From contig BTPP01000002.1 in NCBI GenBank assembly GCA_037102815.1, positions 372,001 through 436,000 of the forward strand: 64,000 nt of DNA. The letters run 5' to 3'. The DNA is from Neurospora intermedia (taxonomy: Eukaryota > Ascomycota > Sordariomycetes > Sordariales > Sordariaceae). The position numbers were made by a program, and so were the translations under genes. This document shows positions 26,653 through 40,106 of the stretch, in pieces (position 1 is the first letter of the stretch; each line of letters opens with the position of its first letter). The notes beneath the pieces were generated by a model, which was not told where the DNA came from, did no database searches, and saw only the letters and a list, made by a program, of their open reading frames with translations.

Positions 26653-29600
26653 TAATTAATATTCTTATTCCTAGACTATAAACTATAGTGCCCTATTGGT
26701 ATAGGGTCCTTCTCTAGTTCTCTAGAGGGGAAAATTGTAAGGCGTTAAGTGCCCCCGGATGAAAACCTCCAGCTCTATTTCGGCTGTAATTTACTACGCC
26801 GCTCCTATTTTGCTTACAACTATAACGGTTCTTACCTACTGCTATAGCGAATATAATTTCGTTTCTTCTACTACTGTATCGTCCTAATATTAGAATAATA
26901 GGAATAATAGGAATAGGACTAAACCCGGTATATTACTTCCTTCGCCGCCTTTCTACCTTATTCCCTACTATTCCCTCCTCCGCTTTTTCCCTACTTCCCT
27001 ATTTTATTTTCCTATCTCCTACCCTACTTTTTTACTTCCTTCCTCTATTTACAAATACTTCCGCCCTATTATTTACTCTCCTACCTTATAGTTCTACCCC
27101 TACTTATATTAATATAAAAACCCTATCCCTTATTTATATAATCCCCCTTATAGCGCCCCTCCTAGTCCTTCTCCTCCTTCTTCCTTATTGTAATTTCTAT
27201 TAAAATAGCTTCCTCCGGCCGCTATTGTTCTAGCCCTATCGATTTAATTTCCAATGTGGAGGGTTCCTCCCTTATTGCGTCCCTAGGCCCTACGTCCCCC
27301 GCAATCCCTTTAATCGTACCTTTAGAATCCGTATTCCTTGTTTGTATTCTTTATAATTTTATTAGTAATTATCCCCCTTAGAATTGGTATAGTTTCCTCC
27401 TCTTCTTCTCTAATCCTTATACTAATTTAATTAGTATTATTCGTAAAATCCCCTACCTTTACTATATTTTAAATTTTGCTTCCGTCCTATACTCTAATAA
27501 TAATAAGCTTAGCTCCTCCGGTACTTTCTAGAAGGTTATTGCTAATAAGGTTTACTTTATTTCGTTTATTAGTAGGTTATTTATTTTCTATATTTCCTTT
27601 CTATTATTTAATTTCGCTTTTAATTAATAGTATTTAGAATACTATTTACAATTATACCTCCGGTAAATATATATTAGATATTCCTACTAATTTTTACAAT
27701 TCTTGTAATGCTATTTAGGCGGTAGCTATTATTATAATAGTAGGTAATTAAAATAGGTTTAACCTTAATTTAAATATCTTTATCCGTATTATTAATAATT
27801 TTACTAATTATATATATACCTATTTAAAGTAGGACGGCCTTCCTACCGACTATAAATATTTTCCTTACACTTTAAATTATAGTATTATTAAATAGTAATA
27901 GAAAGGTTATTATAAACTAATTACAAAGGACGTTCGTTATAGTTATATTCCTTCCCTACCTAGCGGTAGTACTATAAATCCGGTTCGGATCGTATCCGGT
28001 TCTAGTAGTAGTACTATTACTCCTATACGTATTGTATCCAACGGTAATAGTTATACTATTCCTATTTGTATAGTTTTTAATTCTAATAATAATAGTAGTT
28101 TTACTCCTAATAACCCTATAGCTGTTAATACTCCCGGTCGTACCCTTATAAATAATAATTAGGTCTAATAGTATTATAAGGTTACTATAAATTAGATTCG
28201 TATAATAGAACTATTCGAATAATTTTTCAAACGCAATTAAACGTTCGTTAAATAATACTTTTTAATTCTTACTATAATTATAGTTTAAATAATTCCTATA
28301 GTTAGTACAAATATTTCCTCCTTGTTCCTATTCTATTATTCTAATATTATTAATATTCCGTTTTCCTCCTAAAAGTACCTTATAATTTCTTTATATTATT
28401 CTTCCTCTAATTTGATTATTAAATAGTACTCTCTTAATTTCCCTAACCTTAATGCTTATAATAGAATCTTCTCGGCTTTAATTCTATTGTCTAAGTATTC
28501 CTAAAGTTCTTCCTTTGTTAATAATTAGGCTTTTAAGTTCGATTAGAAGATAATATCCGTATTAAAGCAATTTAGGACAATATAGGCGAATATTTCCTTT
28601 TTAAATCCGTAGGCGTAGATAGGAGTTAAAACGCCCGGTATTTTCCTCCGGTAGAAGAAGGCCCGGAGGCCGATGACTTCTATTCTAGTTTAAATAAGAA
28701 GGGAATTTTTTACTTTAATTAATAAGTATAGCTCCTCTTCAATCTCTTCTAATTATTAGCGTTTTCCTTTCTTCTTCTTTATACCGACTATATACTATTG
28801 GATAGCCTTTCTACTAAATTTAGGAGTAAAGTTAGTAATAGTAAATTTGTACCGTCGCCCTAATTTTATTATTACCGCCGCTAAATAATAGTTGTAGTAC
28901 AATACTTATTCCCGGTTTATTGTATCCTCTAGTTACTCTTCTCTATTAGCGGCTATTAGTTTTAGAATTTATAATAGTAGTAATAATTAAATCCCTAACT
29001 TTGAGGGGGGGTTAATTACTATTATTAGTAGTTTTTCTGTTAATACCTATATTTTAGCCTACCGAACTTTAATTATACTGCTCTCTAGTTTGTCGGCGGG
29101 TAGTTAACTTTTAATTTATTATATTTAAATACAATTAGAGATTCAAATTGTAGTCCCCTAGACGAATTGGGCTTAGTCTGTCCGGGCGAGCCTTTCTTTA
29201 AAGGCCTGGACCCTTTTATTAAGGTAAAGGTCGAACGGTAGATAAAAGGTTTTTGTTTCTAAATTTTATATTAATATAATTTTATATACCCCGGTAATAA
29301 TTTTTAAATATTTAGTTTAATATTTTGCTAACCTAACTATTATCCCCCGAAATTTACTATAAATTTTAATCGGTTAATAGAATATTGAAGTTCTATATAT
29401 AATAATATTATAAATATATTTAATATATATTTCCCGTACTTAAATAAAAGAGTAACCCTATATTTTCGCTACTAATTTTATAAATATATTTATTTGTATC
29501 GTTATTTTCTTTTTTACTACTTCTATATAAGCCCTATAATTAAATTTACAATTTAGCTAGACTCTTAAGAATTGTATTAATTCCGTCGGTTGAAATACTA

Positions 29601-32600
29601 TTTCCCTGAATTAGAGAGTTTCTATCCTTGGTACCCTCGTCTGTATAAAGTATATTAATTCTATTTTAATTACTTCGAATTCTATACCTTTCGCCCCTAC
29701 TTATTCCGAATATACCTCCTATACTATTTATAACGTCCGGCAATTTTCTTCGGTAGTACGGACTACCGCTATAATATTAATATTATTAGTAAAACCGACT
29801 ATAATTATATTCGGGATTATTACTAATTTCTAATATAATAAAATAATAAAGAGAATAAATAAAATAGGGGAGAGGGGGGAGCCTTATAGTACTCTAATAG
29901 TAATTGTATAAGGGCGGGAGGTTTCGTTGTTGAAAAAAAGAGAGCCTCTTTTTCTAGCGATAAAGTTCGCTACCTACTGAATAATCTATATTAGGAATTA
30001 TATTTCCTATAAGGTATATAAAAATTATTTATAATTAATTCTATTAAATACTCTTTTTAAATTTAAAAGTATAAGGAACGTTATAGCCCCGAATTTCTAG
30101 GCTGTATATACTACGTCGGTAACTACCCGGACCGCAAATTCTATTGAACGGCCTGCCCGATTGCTTATTTAATTTTTTAATAGGAAGTTAAACTCTTTAG
30201 TTATTTATATAAACCTTTTAATTATAAATGTTTTAAAGATTTTTCCTACGTTATTAAATAATAATATTAGCCTCTATACGCCCGCTAGCTTCTATTAGGT
30301 AGCGCTCTTCCTAGGTTTTTTAAGGATAATTACTTTTGTATTCTTAAATTACTATAGGAAATATCCGAATTAGAGGCTAGTAGATATTAAGTATATTATA
30401 GCCTACTAGAACGGTTACTTATATATTTTTAGAAACTTATTTGAGTACTAATCGATCCCGGGGGCTTTATTAAGCGCTATTTAGGAGAATACGTCCTAAA
30501 TGTCCTCCTCGTCGATTAGTTCGCTAATAATTATCGGTTTAGTACTATTTAATAATTTAGTCCAATCCGGTAAGTAATTTATTAGGACTTCTACCTTCGG
30601 GAAGAAATAATTAGTAAGGATTTCGGCCTTACTATTATAATTTCCGACTTCTATTACCCCTTCGTAAGTTTAAAGGGTTAATAATTTGGGCGGGTCTATT
30701 AATTTATAATTTCAAATATAAGCCTATCGTTCTAAGGGCTAAAATCGATTTAGGTTCTTCGAAACTTCGGTAATACTATTATACTATATAGCCTACTAAG
30801 CTTTCGTAATTATCCTCTTTTTTTTTATTATAGTTTTAATAAAATCCTTTTAGTTTAATACTATTTAGTATTTAAACTACTCTTAATATATCTTCTATAT
30901 TTCTTTTATTATTATTTTATATCCTAATATCTATTAATTTACTTTCTTCCCTCGACCTTTCTTTTAATATAGGACGAATTCTTCTATAATACTTGTAAAT
31001 TCTCTATCGAACCTACAAAAGGCGAATTTAAAATCCTCTATTATATTAATCCTTTTTAAGATTAATATTCGCTTCTCCGATATTTCCCTTACTTTTACTG
31101 TATTTATAAGACTTTAACTATATTTTCCTTCCTTTTCCGTTTTTTTATTCTTTCTTCCTACTTAGATCTAAATTTCCTAAGGGTAATAGTCCGAACCGGT
31201 CTATTCGTACTTCTATACTCCCTAATATTCGGCCTTAACCCCGGGTAATAGTTATATATAATTAATTATTTTATTCCTCTCTCCTTATATTATATTTCCG
31301 AACCTTATTAATTTACTACGGGGGGTAAATAAATTAAATCTCTAACGTTGTACTTATATAAGGAGGCGAACGGCCTTTAGGCTAGTCCTATTCTCTAAAT
31401 CCTAATTGGAATAGTAGAGATTATAATCCCTAATTATAATTAAGTTTCCTACTAAGGGCCCGACCTCGAAAAATTTAAGGAGTAGCAATCCTTATTAATA
31501 TTCTAATATTCCCTATATAAAGATAAGAGAATAAATAGAAAAGACGGTCGTTAATTCCCTTAGGCTCTTAAACGTTACTATAGCCCAATCTTTTCCGGCT
31601 TAAAAATTTAAATCCTTTAAATTCTATCTCTTATTTATATATATTACCGCCCTTCCCTTCTCTATATAATCGACTCCGAAATACCTTCCGCCTTTAGGAC
31701 GGTAAATATCCTTATTTAAATTTCTACCCGGCTCCTAAATCGTTATAATATTGTAAATCTCCTTTTATTCGAATAGAAGCTTCCCTCTTTTATATAACTT
31801 CCCTACGTTCTAATAGAGTATTTTTAATTAGATTATTAATTACCCTAAAATAAGGTTCCTTCTAATCCTTCTACGGAGGATAAGGGTATTACTTCCCTAG
31901 GGGGGGCTATAATTGTATAAATATTATTACTGCTATATAACCGATTCCCTCCTATACTTTAGGAATGTATATAAATATTTATCGGACTTTAAGGGTTTAA
32001 CGGCTTCGGTCGGGAGGATAGGCCGATAATTTTCTTTAGCCGTCCTTTTTTCGCAATTCTTCTAATATATCTCTTTAGGGTAATAATAATATAAGAATTA
32101 GGGAGGGTATTTAGGAGGACGCCCTCGTTTATAATTTCTATTATTAATTCTAATACCTTCCTAACTAGGTTCTTACGAAGGGCGAACGTCCGTAACCTTT
32201 CGGTATATATAATAAATACTTTTATAATTGTCTTCCGGAGAATAAAATACTCCTTATAATTATATATACAATAGCCCTTCTTCTTATACGGCTTATAATA
32301 GACAAATAACTTATTATTATTAAACGGACAATTTACTTCGCTAAAATAATCTCTTTCGTATTTAGTTTTACTATAACGGGTGTAAATATTTTTTTAATAG
32401 TAGAATTTCGCTATATATTTAATTCTTTAATATTTAAAGTATTATTAAACGTTATTCGAAATTTAGAATGGTTTATATAAGTATACGCCGCCGTCCTAAA
32501 GGAAGAGGTTATCTTAGAGGAAGTATACCGCCGATATAATAGTAACCTTTATTAGGAGTAAGTTTCTATTCTCTCCGTCCCTTCTTTTCTATAGCCGAAT

Positions 32601-33588
32601 TCTAATAATAAATACCTCCGGGTTCTTCTCCTTTACTACGTTTAATATAGCTTCCGCCGTAGTATAATTATTAATACTATTTTAAAGTACGCCCCGGACT
32701 AGTACGCCTACAATACTTATAATAATGAAAATATTAGAACTAAAAACTTTTTTAGCCTATATTTAGTTACACTAATATTAATTATATATAAACTCGTTAA
32801 ATATAATTACGTAATTTCCGGTTATTAGTATTTTAATAGCCGCTCGGATTACTAGGCTAGTATTCTTCTTACCTAAATACGTAGCTAAAGTTATTTTCGT
32901 ATCTTTATTCGAACGGTTTACGAATTTAGTAGTAATCGTTGCTCCTTTAATAGTAAACTATTACTCGAAATTGGAAGGGATAAACTTTTTAATAATAGTA
33001 GGTAATTATTAAAAGGTAGTACTAATTTTACTTAGGTTAATTTTCGCTACAATATTGGCCTAACGTTTCAATACTTCTTAAGCGCTTTTCTTAATCTCTT
33101 TTAGAATATCCTTCTTTAAATTATTAAAATCCTTCTTAGTAATAAACTAGTCGGTTCTAACCTTACCAACCTCGGGTCGTATAGACCTACTTTTTCCGAC
33201 GCGTGCTTTCGCGAATTCGAAAAGTAATTTTCGAGCCTAATAACAGTCCTCGGTCGAAATAGTATTATAGTCCGCAAACTTATTCGCTCTAATAATAAAC
33301 TTCTTTAATATTTTATTGTCTTCCTCTATTTTATTTAAGGTCTTTGCAATAAATATAACTTTAGGATTATTATATACTGAAATTTCTGCGAGCGGGTTGT
33401 AGATGCTGTTTTCGAGTTTACGGGTACCGCCGTCGATGGCCATCGGCAACGACAATATAACGCCGTCGCTACACTCGTCGCAGGACATCGTGAGGGACGT
33501 AAATAACCTTCCTAAATCGATTACCGTTATTAGTTTTCGTTTTGGAGCACTCCTCGACCAGAAATCGGCGTTTCCGGTTTCAAAGCAG
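26653..33588 (-). mobile_element. Tad-like LINE (non-LTR retrotransposon), nested in the hAT
   Basis: About 6.9 kb on the minus strand, flanked by a roughly 16-bp duplication of hAT coding sequence (26,637-26,652 and 33,589-33,604). Target duplications of this variable, longer size fit target-primed reverse transcription and the Tad family of Neurospora, also about 7 kb. The 5' end is on the right. ORF1 starts at 33,488, with an 83-residue open stretch to 33,237. ORF2 reverse transcriptase lies about 30,900-29,300, with GSPLSPILFILF around 29,860-29,890 and a VGF..N.INI..VVRTTE block (the FADD position) near 29,760-29,820. Endonuclease is inferred at about 32,500-31,200. Most of it is heavily RIPed with many stops, but the 5' terminal 200 bp are nearly untouched. 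Family by architecture; confirmation needs a protein comparison with Tad1. Confidence 0.75.
33237..33488 (-). pseudogene. LINE ORF1, N-terminal remnant
   Basis: The ATG at 33,488 follows a short GC-rich 5' region. The reading begins MSCDECSDGVILSLPMAIDG and runs 83 residues, through a Lys/Glu-rich helical stretch (KTLNKIEEDNKILKKF), before RIP-type stops take over. Position at the 5' end of the LINE and lack of catalytic motifs fit ORF1 (RNA-binding protein). No zinc knuckle is visible in the preserved part. Confidence 0.5.
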
Positions 33589-34120
33589 TTTAACGTTATT
33601 GAATCGGATTCCTTTAAAGAACTTTTAAATTATTATAATAGGTATTTAATTAATTATTTTATATATATATAAATAATTTACTAATATAATATTATAGAAA
33701 TACTATGGCTTTAAATCGAAAGAAGCTTCGTAATAAAGTTTCTACACTATATGATAATTATTTCAAAGCCTTTAATTTAGAATTAATTAAATATATTAAT
33801 TTAGGTGGAAAAATCTCTATTATTTTAGATTCCTGGAAATCTAGAAGTGGTGATTCGTATTTTGGGGTAAAAATCTGTTATATAAACGAAAACTTCGAAT
33901 ATAAGTATAAATTAATAGGTAAGTTATAATAATATAATAAAGTTTAATATAATATTAATTATATATTTAATTAGGATTTGAACCCTTACCTTCAAAATAT
34001 TCAATTACGGGTTATTTTTATCTTAAAGCTTTTTTAAAGATTATTAAAGAGTATAAACCTTTAAATGGAAATTCAGTTATTATAAGGTAAGTAATTATAT
34101 TTATATATATATATATCTTT

Positions 34121-34154
<34 letters not shown>

Positions 34155-34783
34155 CTTTATATTATATTATTATATATATATATTCATTACTTTTTGGAAT
34201 TATAATATAAATAACTAATTATTATTTTTTTAGCTTTACTCGTGATAATGCTAGTTCAAATACTAAATTTCTTTAAGAATATTTTAAAAGACATTATATT
34301 GAATTTACTAAAAATAATCTATTTAATATTAGATGTACATCTCATATTATAAATTTAATAGTTAGAGATATTCTAGATTTATTTATAAGTCGACGGGATA
34401 TTATAATAGAAGAAAGAGGAAGCCAAAGTCCTCGATCATCTATTTATATAACTATGGATGAAGAAGAAAATATTAATGAATATTTAAATATTGAAGATAT
34501 TGAAGAAGATCCTTATCTACCTAGTGAAGAAAGTAGTTTAAAAGGTAAAAAATATTATATAAAGTATTAATTTATATAAATAATATTATATACTAATTTT
34601 ATTAGATTTTGTTAATAAAATTCGACTTTTATCGAATTATATTAAAAATACCCAAGATGGTAGAGATATTTAGAAATACGGAATCGATTATACAAAACGG
34701 CAAGGTAGTATAAACCCTAAATGGAAGGGTTATACTATCCCTATCGGTAAGTTTTATTTATTTTAATTTATTATAATATAAAA

Positions 34784-34826
<43 letters not shown>

Positions 34827-36778
34827 TATTATATATCTATATATATATAGATTATAATAAGATTATATTTTATATAATAAAATTATATTTTATATAATAA
34901 AATTATTTTTAATATATATTAATTAATATTATACTTTAGATAATGCTACGAGGTGGAATTCTACTTATAGAATGCTAGACCGGTTTTTATATTGTAAAGA
35001 CGCAGTTATTTACACTTATAAAAATACTAATAATAATATTATTTTAACGAACCAAATTTCTGAAAAGGATTTTAAATATTTAGAAATTTTAAAAAGCCTA
35101 TTTGAAATCTTTATAGAGCCCTCTATTGAATTACAAGGCCAGGTTTATACTACTATTAATCTAGCATTTCTATATATTTACAATATATTTGCTACCCTTA
35201 AGAAGATTATTAACGAAATTGAAAGAAACCAAAATCAAATAGGCGAAGTAAGTATTAATAATATTATTAATAATAATAATAACAATAATAATAATAATAT
35301 ATATATATATATATATATAGTATTTATTTTTTAAGGAATTTATACTAACTAATAATAGGAAGGAATATTAAAGAATATAATTCAAGCGATTAGGGTTAGT
35401 ATTACTAAATTAGAAAAATACTTTCCTAAGAAATTAAAGAAGAAAGATTTGGAAAAGTATAAACCTTATATTCTAACTTTATTTCTAGATCCACAATATA
35501 AACTATCCCATTTCGAAAATGGCTCGGAAGGCCAAGAACCAGGCCTACTATATCATTACCCAACTATTTTAATAGATGTATTAAATATAATTAAAAAGGA
35601 ATATAAATCGTAAGTGTAATAAAACCTTATATTAATAATAATAATAATTATAATAATAATTATAATAATATTATTATTAATAATAATAGTATATTATTAA
35701 TACTATTACTATTAATACCATTATTATTAATAGTATCATTATTATTTTAATTATTTCTTTTATTAAAGATATTTATAATTAACAATATTCTTAGTACTAC
35801 ACTCCCTACGACCCGGCTTCGAAATGAAGAAATTACAACTATAGAAGACAATATTCGAAAGATTAAAGTTAAAAAGAATAAATTCTTTATTAAAAGTAAA
35901 AGCCAGAATACAATAAATGAAATTGACCAATATTTACAAGAAGGCCGGCCAGAATCTCTGGAGGTAAGTTAATAAATATATGTAATATTATATATTATAA
36001 TAATTATTTCAATAATATAATATATTTAATAAAATAATACTAAATATATAATATAATAAATAATACTATTATATAATAATACTCTATTAATATTACTTAC
36101 TTACTAATAAATTTTTAATAGAATATAAATCCTTTAGATTATTGGAAGACTGTAGCTTTGAAATAGCCTACTCTAGCTATAATAGCTAGAAAGTATTTAG
36201 GAATTCCAGTTATTAGTGCTAGTATTGAACGTGAATTTAGTTATAATCAATTAATTATAACTAAAAGCCGTACTAAAATCGATCCAAAATTAATAAAGCA
36301 AATAATACTTCTAAAAAGTTGGAGAATTACTAGTATTAAAGAAATTAATTAATATTTATATAATAATATTAGTAATTTCTTTGAAGATAATAAAGAAAAG
36401 AAGGAAAGAAAAGGCAAAGAAAATAATTCTAATAGTAGTAGTAGTAGTAATAGTAGTAATAGTAGTAATAATAATAATAATAATAAAAGTAATAAAAATA
36501 GATTTATTACTTTGAAGGAAAAAAGGGATTTAGAAAAAAGAAGAAAGAATAAAAGAAACCCTATTACTATTTCTAGTAAAAGTAAAGAGGAGGAAGAAGA
36601 AGGGGATAAGGAATTTAATAAAAATAATAGTAGTAGTATTACTAATATTCGAGAAAGGTTAAGAAGTAGTAATACTATTATTTATAAGGGGGATAGTTAT
36701 AATAATAAGGATATTAATTTGGAAGATTTGAATGAAGAGGAATTAGAAGAATATAGAAGAGAAGGTATTATTTCTTAA
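33589..36778 (+). pseudogene. hAT transposase, main catalytic and dimerisation part
   Basis: About nine exons. Clear ones are 33,698-33,918, 33,975-34,086, 34,234-34,544, 34,606-34,746, 34,940-35,247, and 35,336-35,609, with GT..AG introns. Motifs in order: ILDSWKSRSGDSYFGV (catalytic Asp block), SFTRDNASSNTKF, RCTSHIINLIVRDIL, an acidic linker, DNATRWNSTYRMLDRF, and the C-terminal hAT dimerisation domain (YWKTVALK..PTLAIIARKYL, ISASIEREFSYNQLII, about 36,130-36,330). A Ser/Asn/Lys/Glu-rich tail ends at 36,778. Stops in conserved places include 34,274 (CAA to TAA), 34,671 (probably TGG to TAG) and 36,164. All fit RIP, and the density is low. A long AAT run lies in the intron near 35,255-35,320. 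Dead copy, but close to intact. Confidence 0.75.
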
Positions 36779-37139
36779 TTATTATAATATTACTATATAT
36801 TTTAAGTATTAGGAATTAAATTATATAATAATAAATTATATAAAAATACTTTTTCTTATAAATTGGAATTTAAAAAAACTATTAATATCTATATAAACTA
36901 TTAATATAAATCTTATAATAAATATTATATATTAAATATAATAGTATAATATACTCAATTAATAGATTATATTATTAAATCTTTCTTATACTCTTTAAGA
37001 TATATTTCGTTTATTATTATATAAATATTAAATTTCTAATTATATTAATATTAAAGTTTCAAATATTTATAATATAAAATATTCTATTTATATTATTACT
37101 AATTTTAAATAAATTATTCCTAGTATTATAGTATAAATC
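36779..37139. other. AT-rich 3' flank of the hAT
   Basis: No gene. Short words such as AAATTATATAATAATA recur. The right terminal repeat of the hAT should lie here or in the TACTAG array that follows; I could not identify its end. Confidence 0.4.
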
Positions 37140-37404
37140 TTAGTATTTTAGTACCAATTCTAGTATTTCTAGTACTAACTCTAGTATTTCTAGTACTAAC
37201 TCTAGTATTTCTAGTACTAACTCTAGTATTTCTAGTACTAACTCTAGTATTTCTAGTACTAACTCTAGTATTTCTAGTACTAACTCTAGTATTTCTAGTA
37301 CTAATTCTAGTATTTCTAGTACTAATTCTAGTATTTCTAGTACTAATTCTAGTATTTTTAGTACTAATTCTAGTATTTCTAGTACTAATTCTAGTATTTT
37401 TAAA
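37140..37404. repeat. 21-bp minisatellite (CTAGTATTTCTAGTACTAACT), about 12 copies
   Basis: A near-perfect direct tandem repeat with period 21. Because 21 is a multiple of three it gives a false minus-strand frame of LVLEILE heptads. The unit is the same TACTAG motif family seen at 5,857-6,047, 12,828-12,905 and near 40.3-40.8 kb. It sits directly right of the hAT coding region. Confidence 0.95.
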
Positions 37405-37500
37405 TAATAATCATATAATTTCAATTAGGAAGTGTAATATTCGTTATAGGTATTAAATTTAATAAGTGTATAGAGTAATTAAAATAAATTATAGTAGAAC

Positions 37501-37670
<170 letters not shown>

Positions 37671-37904
37671 AAAGAAAACGAAGAAGAATAATATCTTTTG
37701 TAAGATAAATAATTCAATTTTAAATAACGTTTATAAATTAATAATATTAAAGTCTTTCAAATATGATATTATTTCTATTTAAATAAATTTATTTAACATT
37801 TCCTTAATTATATATACTTTTACTTATAATAATATCAAAAAGCCTTTTATATAGATTTATTTATAAAATAGCAACTACTTTTATTTTACTACTATAAGAC
37901 GAAG

Positions 37905-38100
37905 AAAAAGAAAAAAAGGAAAAAAGGAAAAAAGGAAAAAAGGAAAAAAGAAAAAAAGGAAAAAAGAAAAAAAGAAAAAAAGAAAAAAAGAAAAAAAGAA
38001 AAAAAGATAAAAAGGAAAAAAGGAAAAAAGGAAAAAAGGAAAAAAAAGTAAAAAAGAAAAAAAGGAAGAAAAAAGAAGAAAAAAAAGGAAGAAATCCTAG
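37905..38100. repeat. 8-bp purine minisatellite (GGAAAAAA)
   Basis: More than 20 units of GGAAAAAA or GAAAAAAA in tandem, just beyond the 3' end of the minus-strand AT-hook gene remnant. Confidence 0.9.
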
Positions 38101-38104
38101 AAAA

Positions 38105-39346
38105 TTATCTACGGCTTTTACGAGTCTTTATAACCCCCCCCCTAGTTTTCTTAGTTTTAGAATTAAAAGGCCTACCCCTTTTTTTAGGAAGAATAGAAGG
38201 ATAGAAAGAAGAAGGAAGGTTAATCGAAAGAGGATCTAGAGAAAGTAAATAAGGAGGGGTAAAATATTTAGTAGAAGAAGAAGGAGAAGGAGAAGGAGAA
38301 GGAGAAGGATTTTTCTTTAAAGAAGAAGCCTAAAAAGAATTAGTATAATAGATAGAAAAATAAATAAATAAATAATAATTAACCTTAGAAGGAAGAATAG
38401 AAATAAAACTATTTCCGGTTACTATAATACTATAACCGGGAATTTCTAATACTATAATTAGTTAATTTGGTTGGGAAGTTCCGGAAGGTTGAATAGCTGT
38501 TGAAGATTAAGAAAATAAAAAAAAATTAGTAAATTATTTAAAAAGAATTTTAAAAAGAAAGAAAAAAGGGAAGAAAATACCGGTTCAATAACTTAGTTAT
38601 TAGAAGAACTAATAGGTTAAGAAGGTTCGAGAATAGCTTCGAAGGTAGGAAGAGGCTAAAAAATAATTAGTAAAAAAATAGGAAAAAAAAAATTAAAAAA
38701 AAAATAACGTACTTCGAAGGTAGATTAGAAATCGAAGAAATTCGGATCCGGTTGTTCGAAATCTTCTATTGTAGGAAGAGAAAGGAGGGCGTTATTCTAA
38801 ATAAAAATTAATAAAAAGAATAAAGAAAAAAGAAGAAAATAAAATAAAAAGAATAAAAAGAAGAAGTAAAAAAAGAAATAAAAAGAATAGGAAAAAGAAT
38901 GAGGGGGGGGGGAGGGAAGAGAGAAAAGAAGAAAAAGAGAGAAAGAAAATGAAAGAAAAATAATAAAAGGAAAAAAATAAAAGAAAAAAAATGGAAGAAA
39001 AAGAATAAAAGAAAAAGAATGGAAGAAAAAGAATGGAAGAAAAAGAATAAAAGAAAAAGAATGGAAGAAAAAGAATGGAAGAAAAAGAATGGAAGAAAAA
39101 GAATAGAAGAAAAAGAATAAAAGAAAAAGAATAGAAGAAAAAGAATAGAAGAAAAAGAATAGAAGAAAAAGAATAGAAGAAAAAGAATAGAAGAAAAAGA
39201 ATAGAAGAAAAAGAATAGAAGAAAAAAAATAAAAGAAAAAGAATAAAAGAAAAGAAGGGTAGGAAAAAAGGAAGTAAACGAACCGAAAGAAAGGAATTAG
39301 AAGAAGGTTAGTTACCTTCCTAAAGGAAGGTTTCTAAAAAATCCAT
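38105..39346 (-). pseudogene. degraded multi-exon gene ending in an AT-hook
   Basis: The last exon (38,329-38,105, minus) is fully open for 74 residues: SSLKKNPSPSPSPSPSSS, then PKKRGRPFNSKTKKTRGG and a basic end RKSRR-stop. KKRGRP is a classical AT-hook core, suggesting a minor-groove DNA-binding nuclear protein. A preceding exon (38,496-38,384) joins in phase through a short intron. Two more exon-like stretches lie at about 38,590-38,660 and 38,707-38,798 (LSLPTIEDFEQPDPNF, donor GTACGT). A first exon may start at 39,346 (MDFLETF). A few TAA/TAG codons are present, again where CAA/CAG would fit. The upstream exon chain does not close in one phase, so only the last two exons are secure. Function unknown. 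Confidence 0.4.
38990..39245. repeat. 14-bp purine minisatellite (GAAGAAAAAGAATG)
   Basis: About 17 tandem copies, possibly inside the first intron of the AT-hook gene remnant. Confidence 0.9.
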
Positions 39347-39767
39347 TATAGAAAGTTAAGAAAAAGAATAAAATTGAGGAATAGAGTAGTAGAAGGTAGG
39401 GTAGTGGAAAAGGTTGTAGGTAATTTGGAGAAAAAAAGAATTAGAATTTTAAAGGGAAGGAAGCTATATATATAGATTAGATTTTTCATTATAAGAATAT
39501 CTTATTATATTAATATTTGAATGAATTAACCGTTATTTTTATTAAAAGTATTATATTTAATTAGAAGATATAAAAATCTTAGTTAAAATAGGAAAGTAGG
39601 ATTTAAAGAATGGAGGGTAGGTACGGTTACATTATATAGTCAACTGATAACTAAGGATTTATAATAACGTACAATTCTAATCTCGTATTGAAAAAAGGAC
39701 CGAAAAGAATTTAGGGGGGGTAAAATAGTAGATTTGGACTTTTAGAAACGTAGAGGCTCAAAGGGTA

Positions 39768-40106
<339 letters not shown>

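Larger units (their letters stand above)
16528..36778 (+). mobile_element. hAT-superfamily DNA transposon, split by two nested insertions
   Basis: Coding parts of one plus-strand hAT transposase lie at 16,528-17,237, 26,563-26,652 and 33,589-36,778. They read on in the same frame across two inserted retroelements, whose target duplications (AAATA; about 16 bp around TTTAACGTTATTGAAT) mark the breakpoints. Without the insertions the coding region is about 4 kb. Exons are separated by short AT-rich introns with GTAAGT-type donors. Hallmarks are a BED-like N-terminus (SNLVKHLK), the catalytic core block ILDSWKSRSGDSYFGV, TRDNASSNTKF, RCTSHIINLIVRDIL, RWNSTYRMLDRF, and the C-terminal dimerisation domain (GIPVISASIEREFS). 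Only a handful of stop codons interrupt it, far fewer than in the elements nested inside it. Terminal inverted repeats and the 8-bp target site could not be fixed by eye. Confidence 0.85.

Noticed and set aside
37140-37424. 94-codon minus-strand frame of LVLEILE heptads, looking like a leucine-rich coiled coil; also looked like a CRISPR-type array
   Set aside because: It is a direct 21-bp minisatellite with no unique spacers and no start-region context. The period is divisible by three, so any frame stays open.
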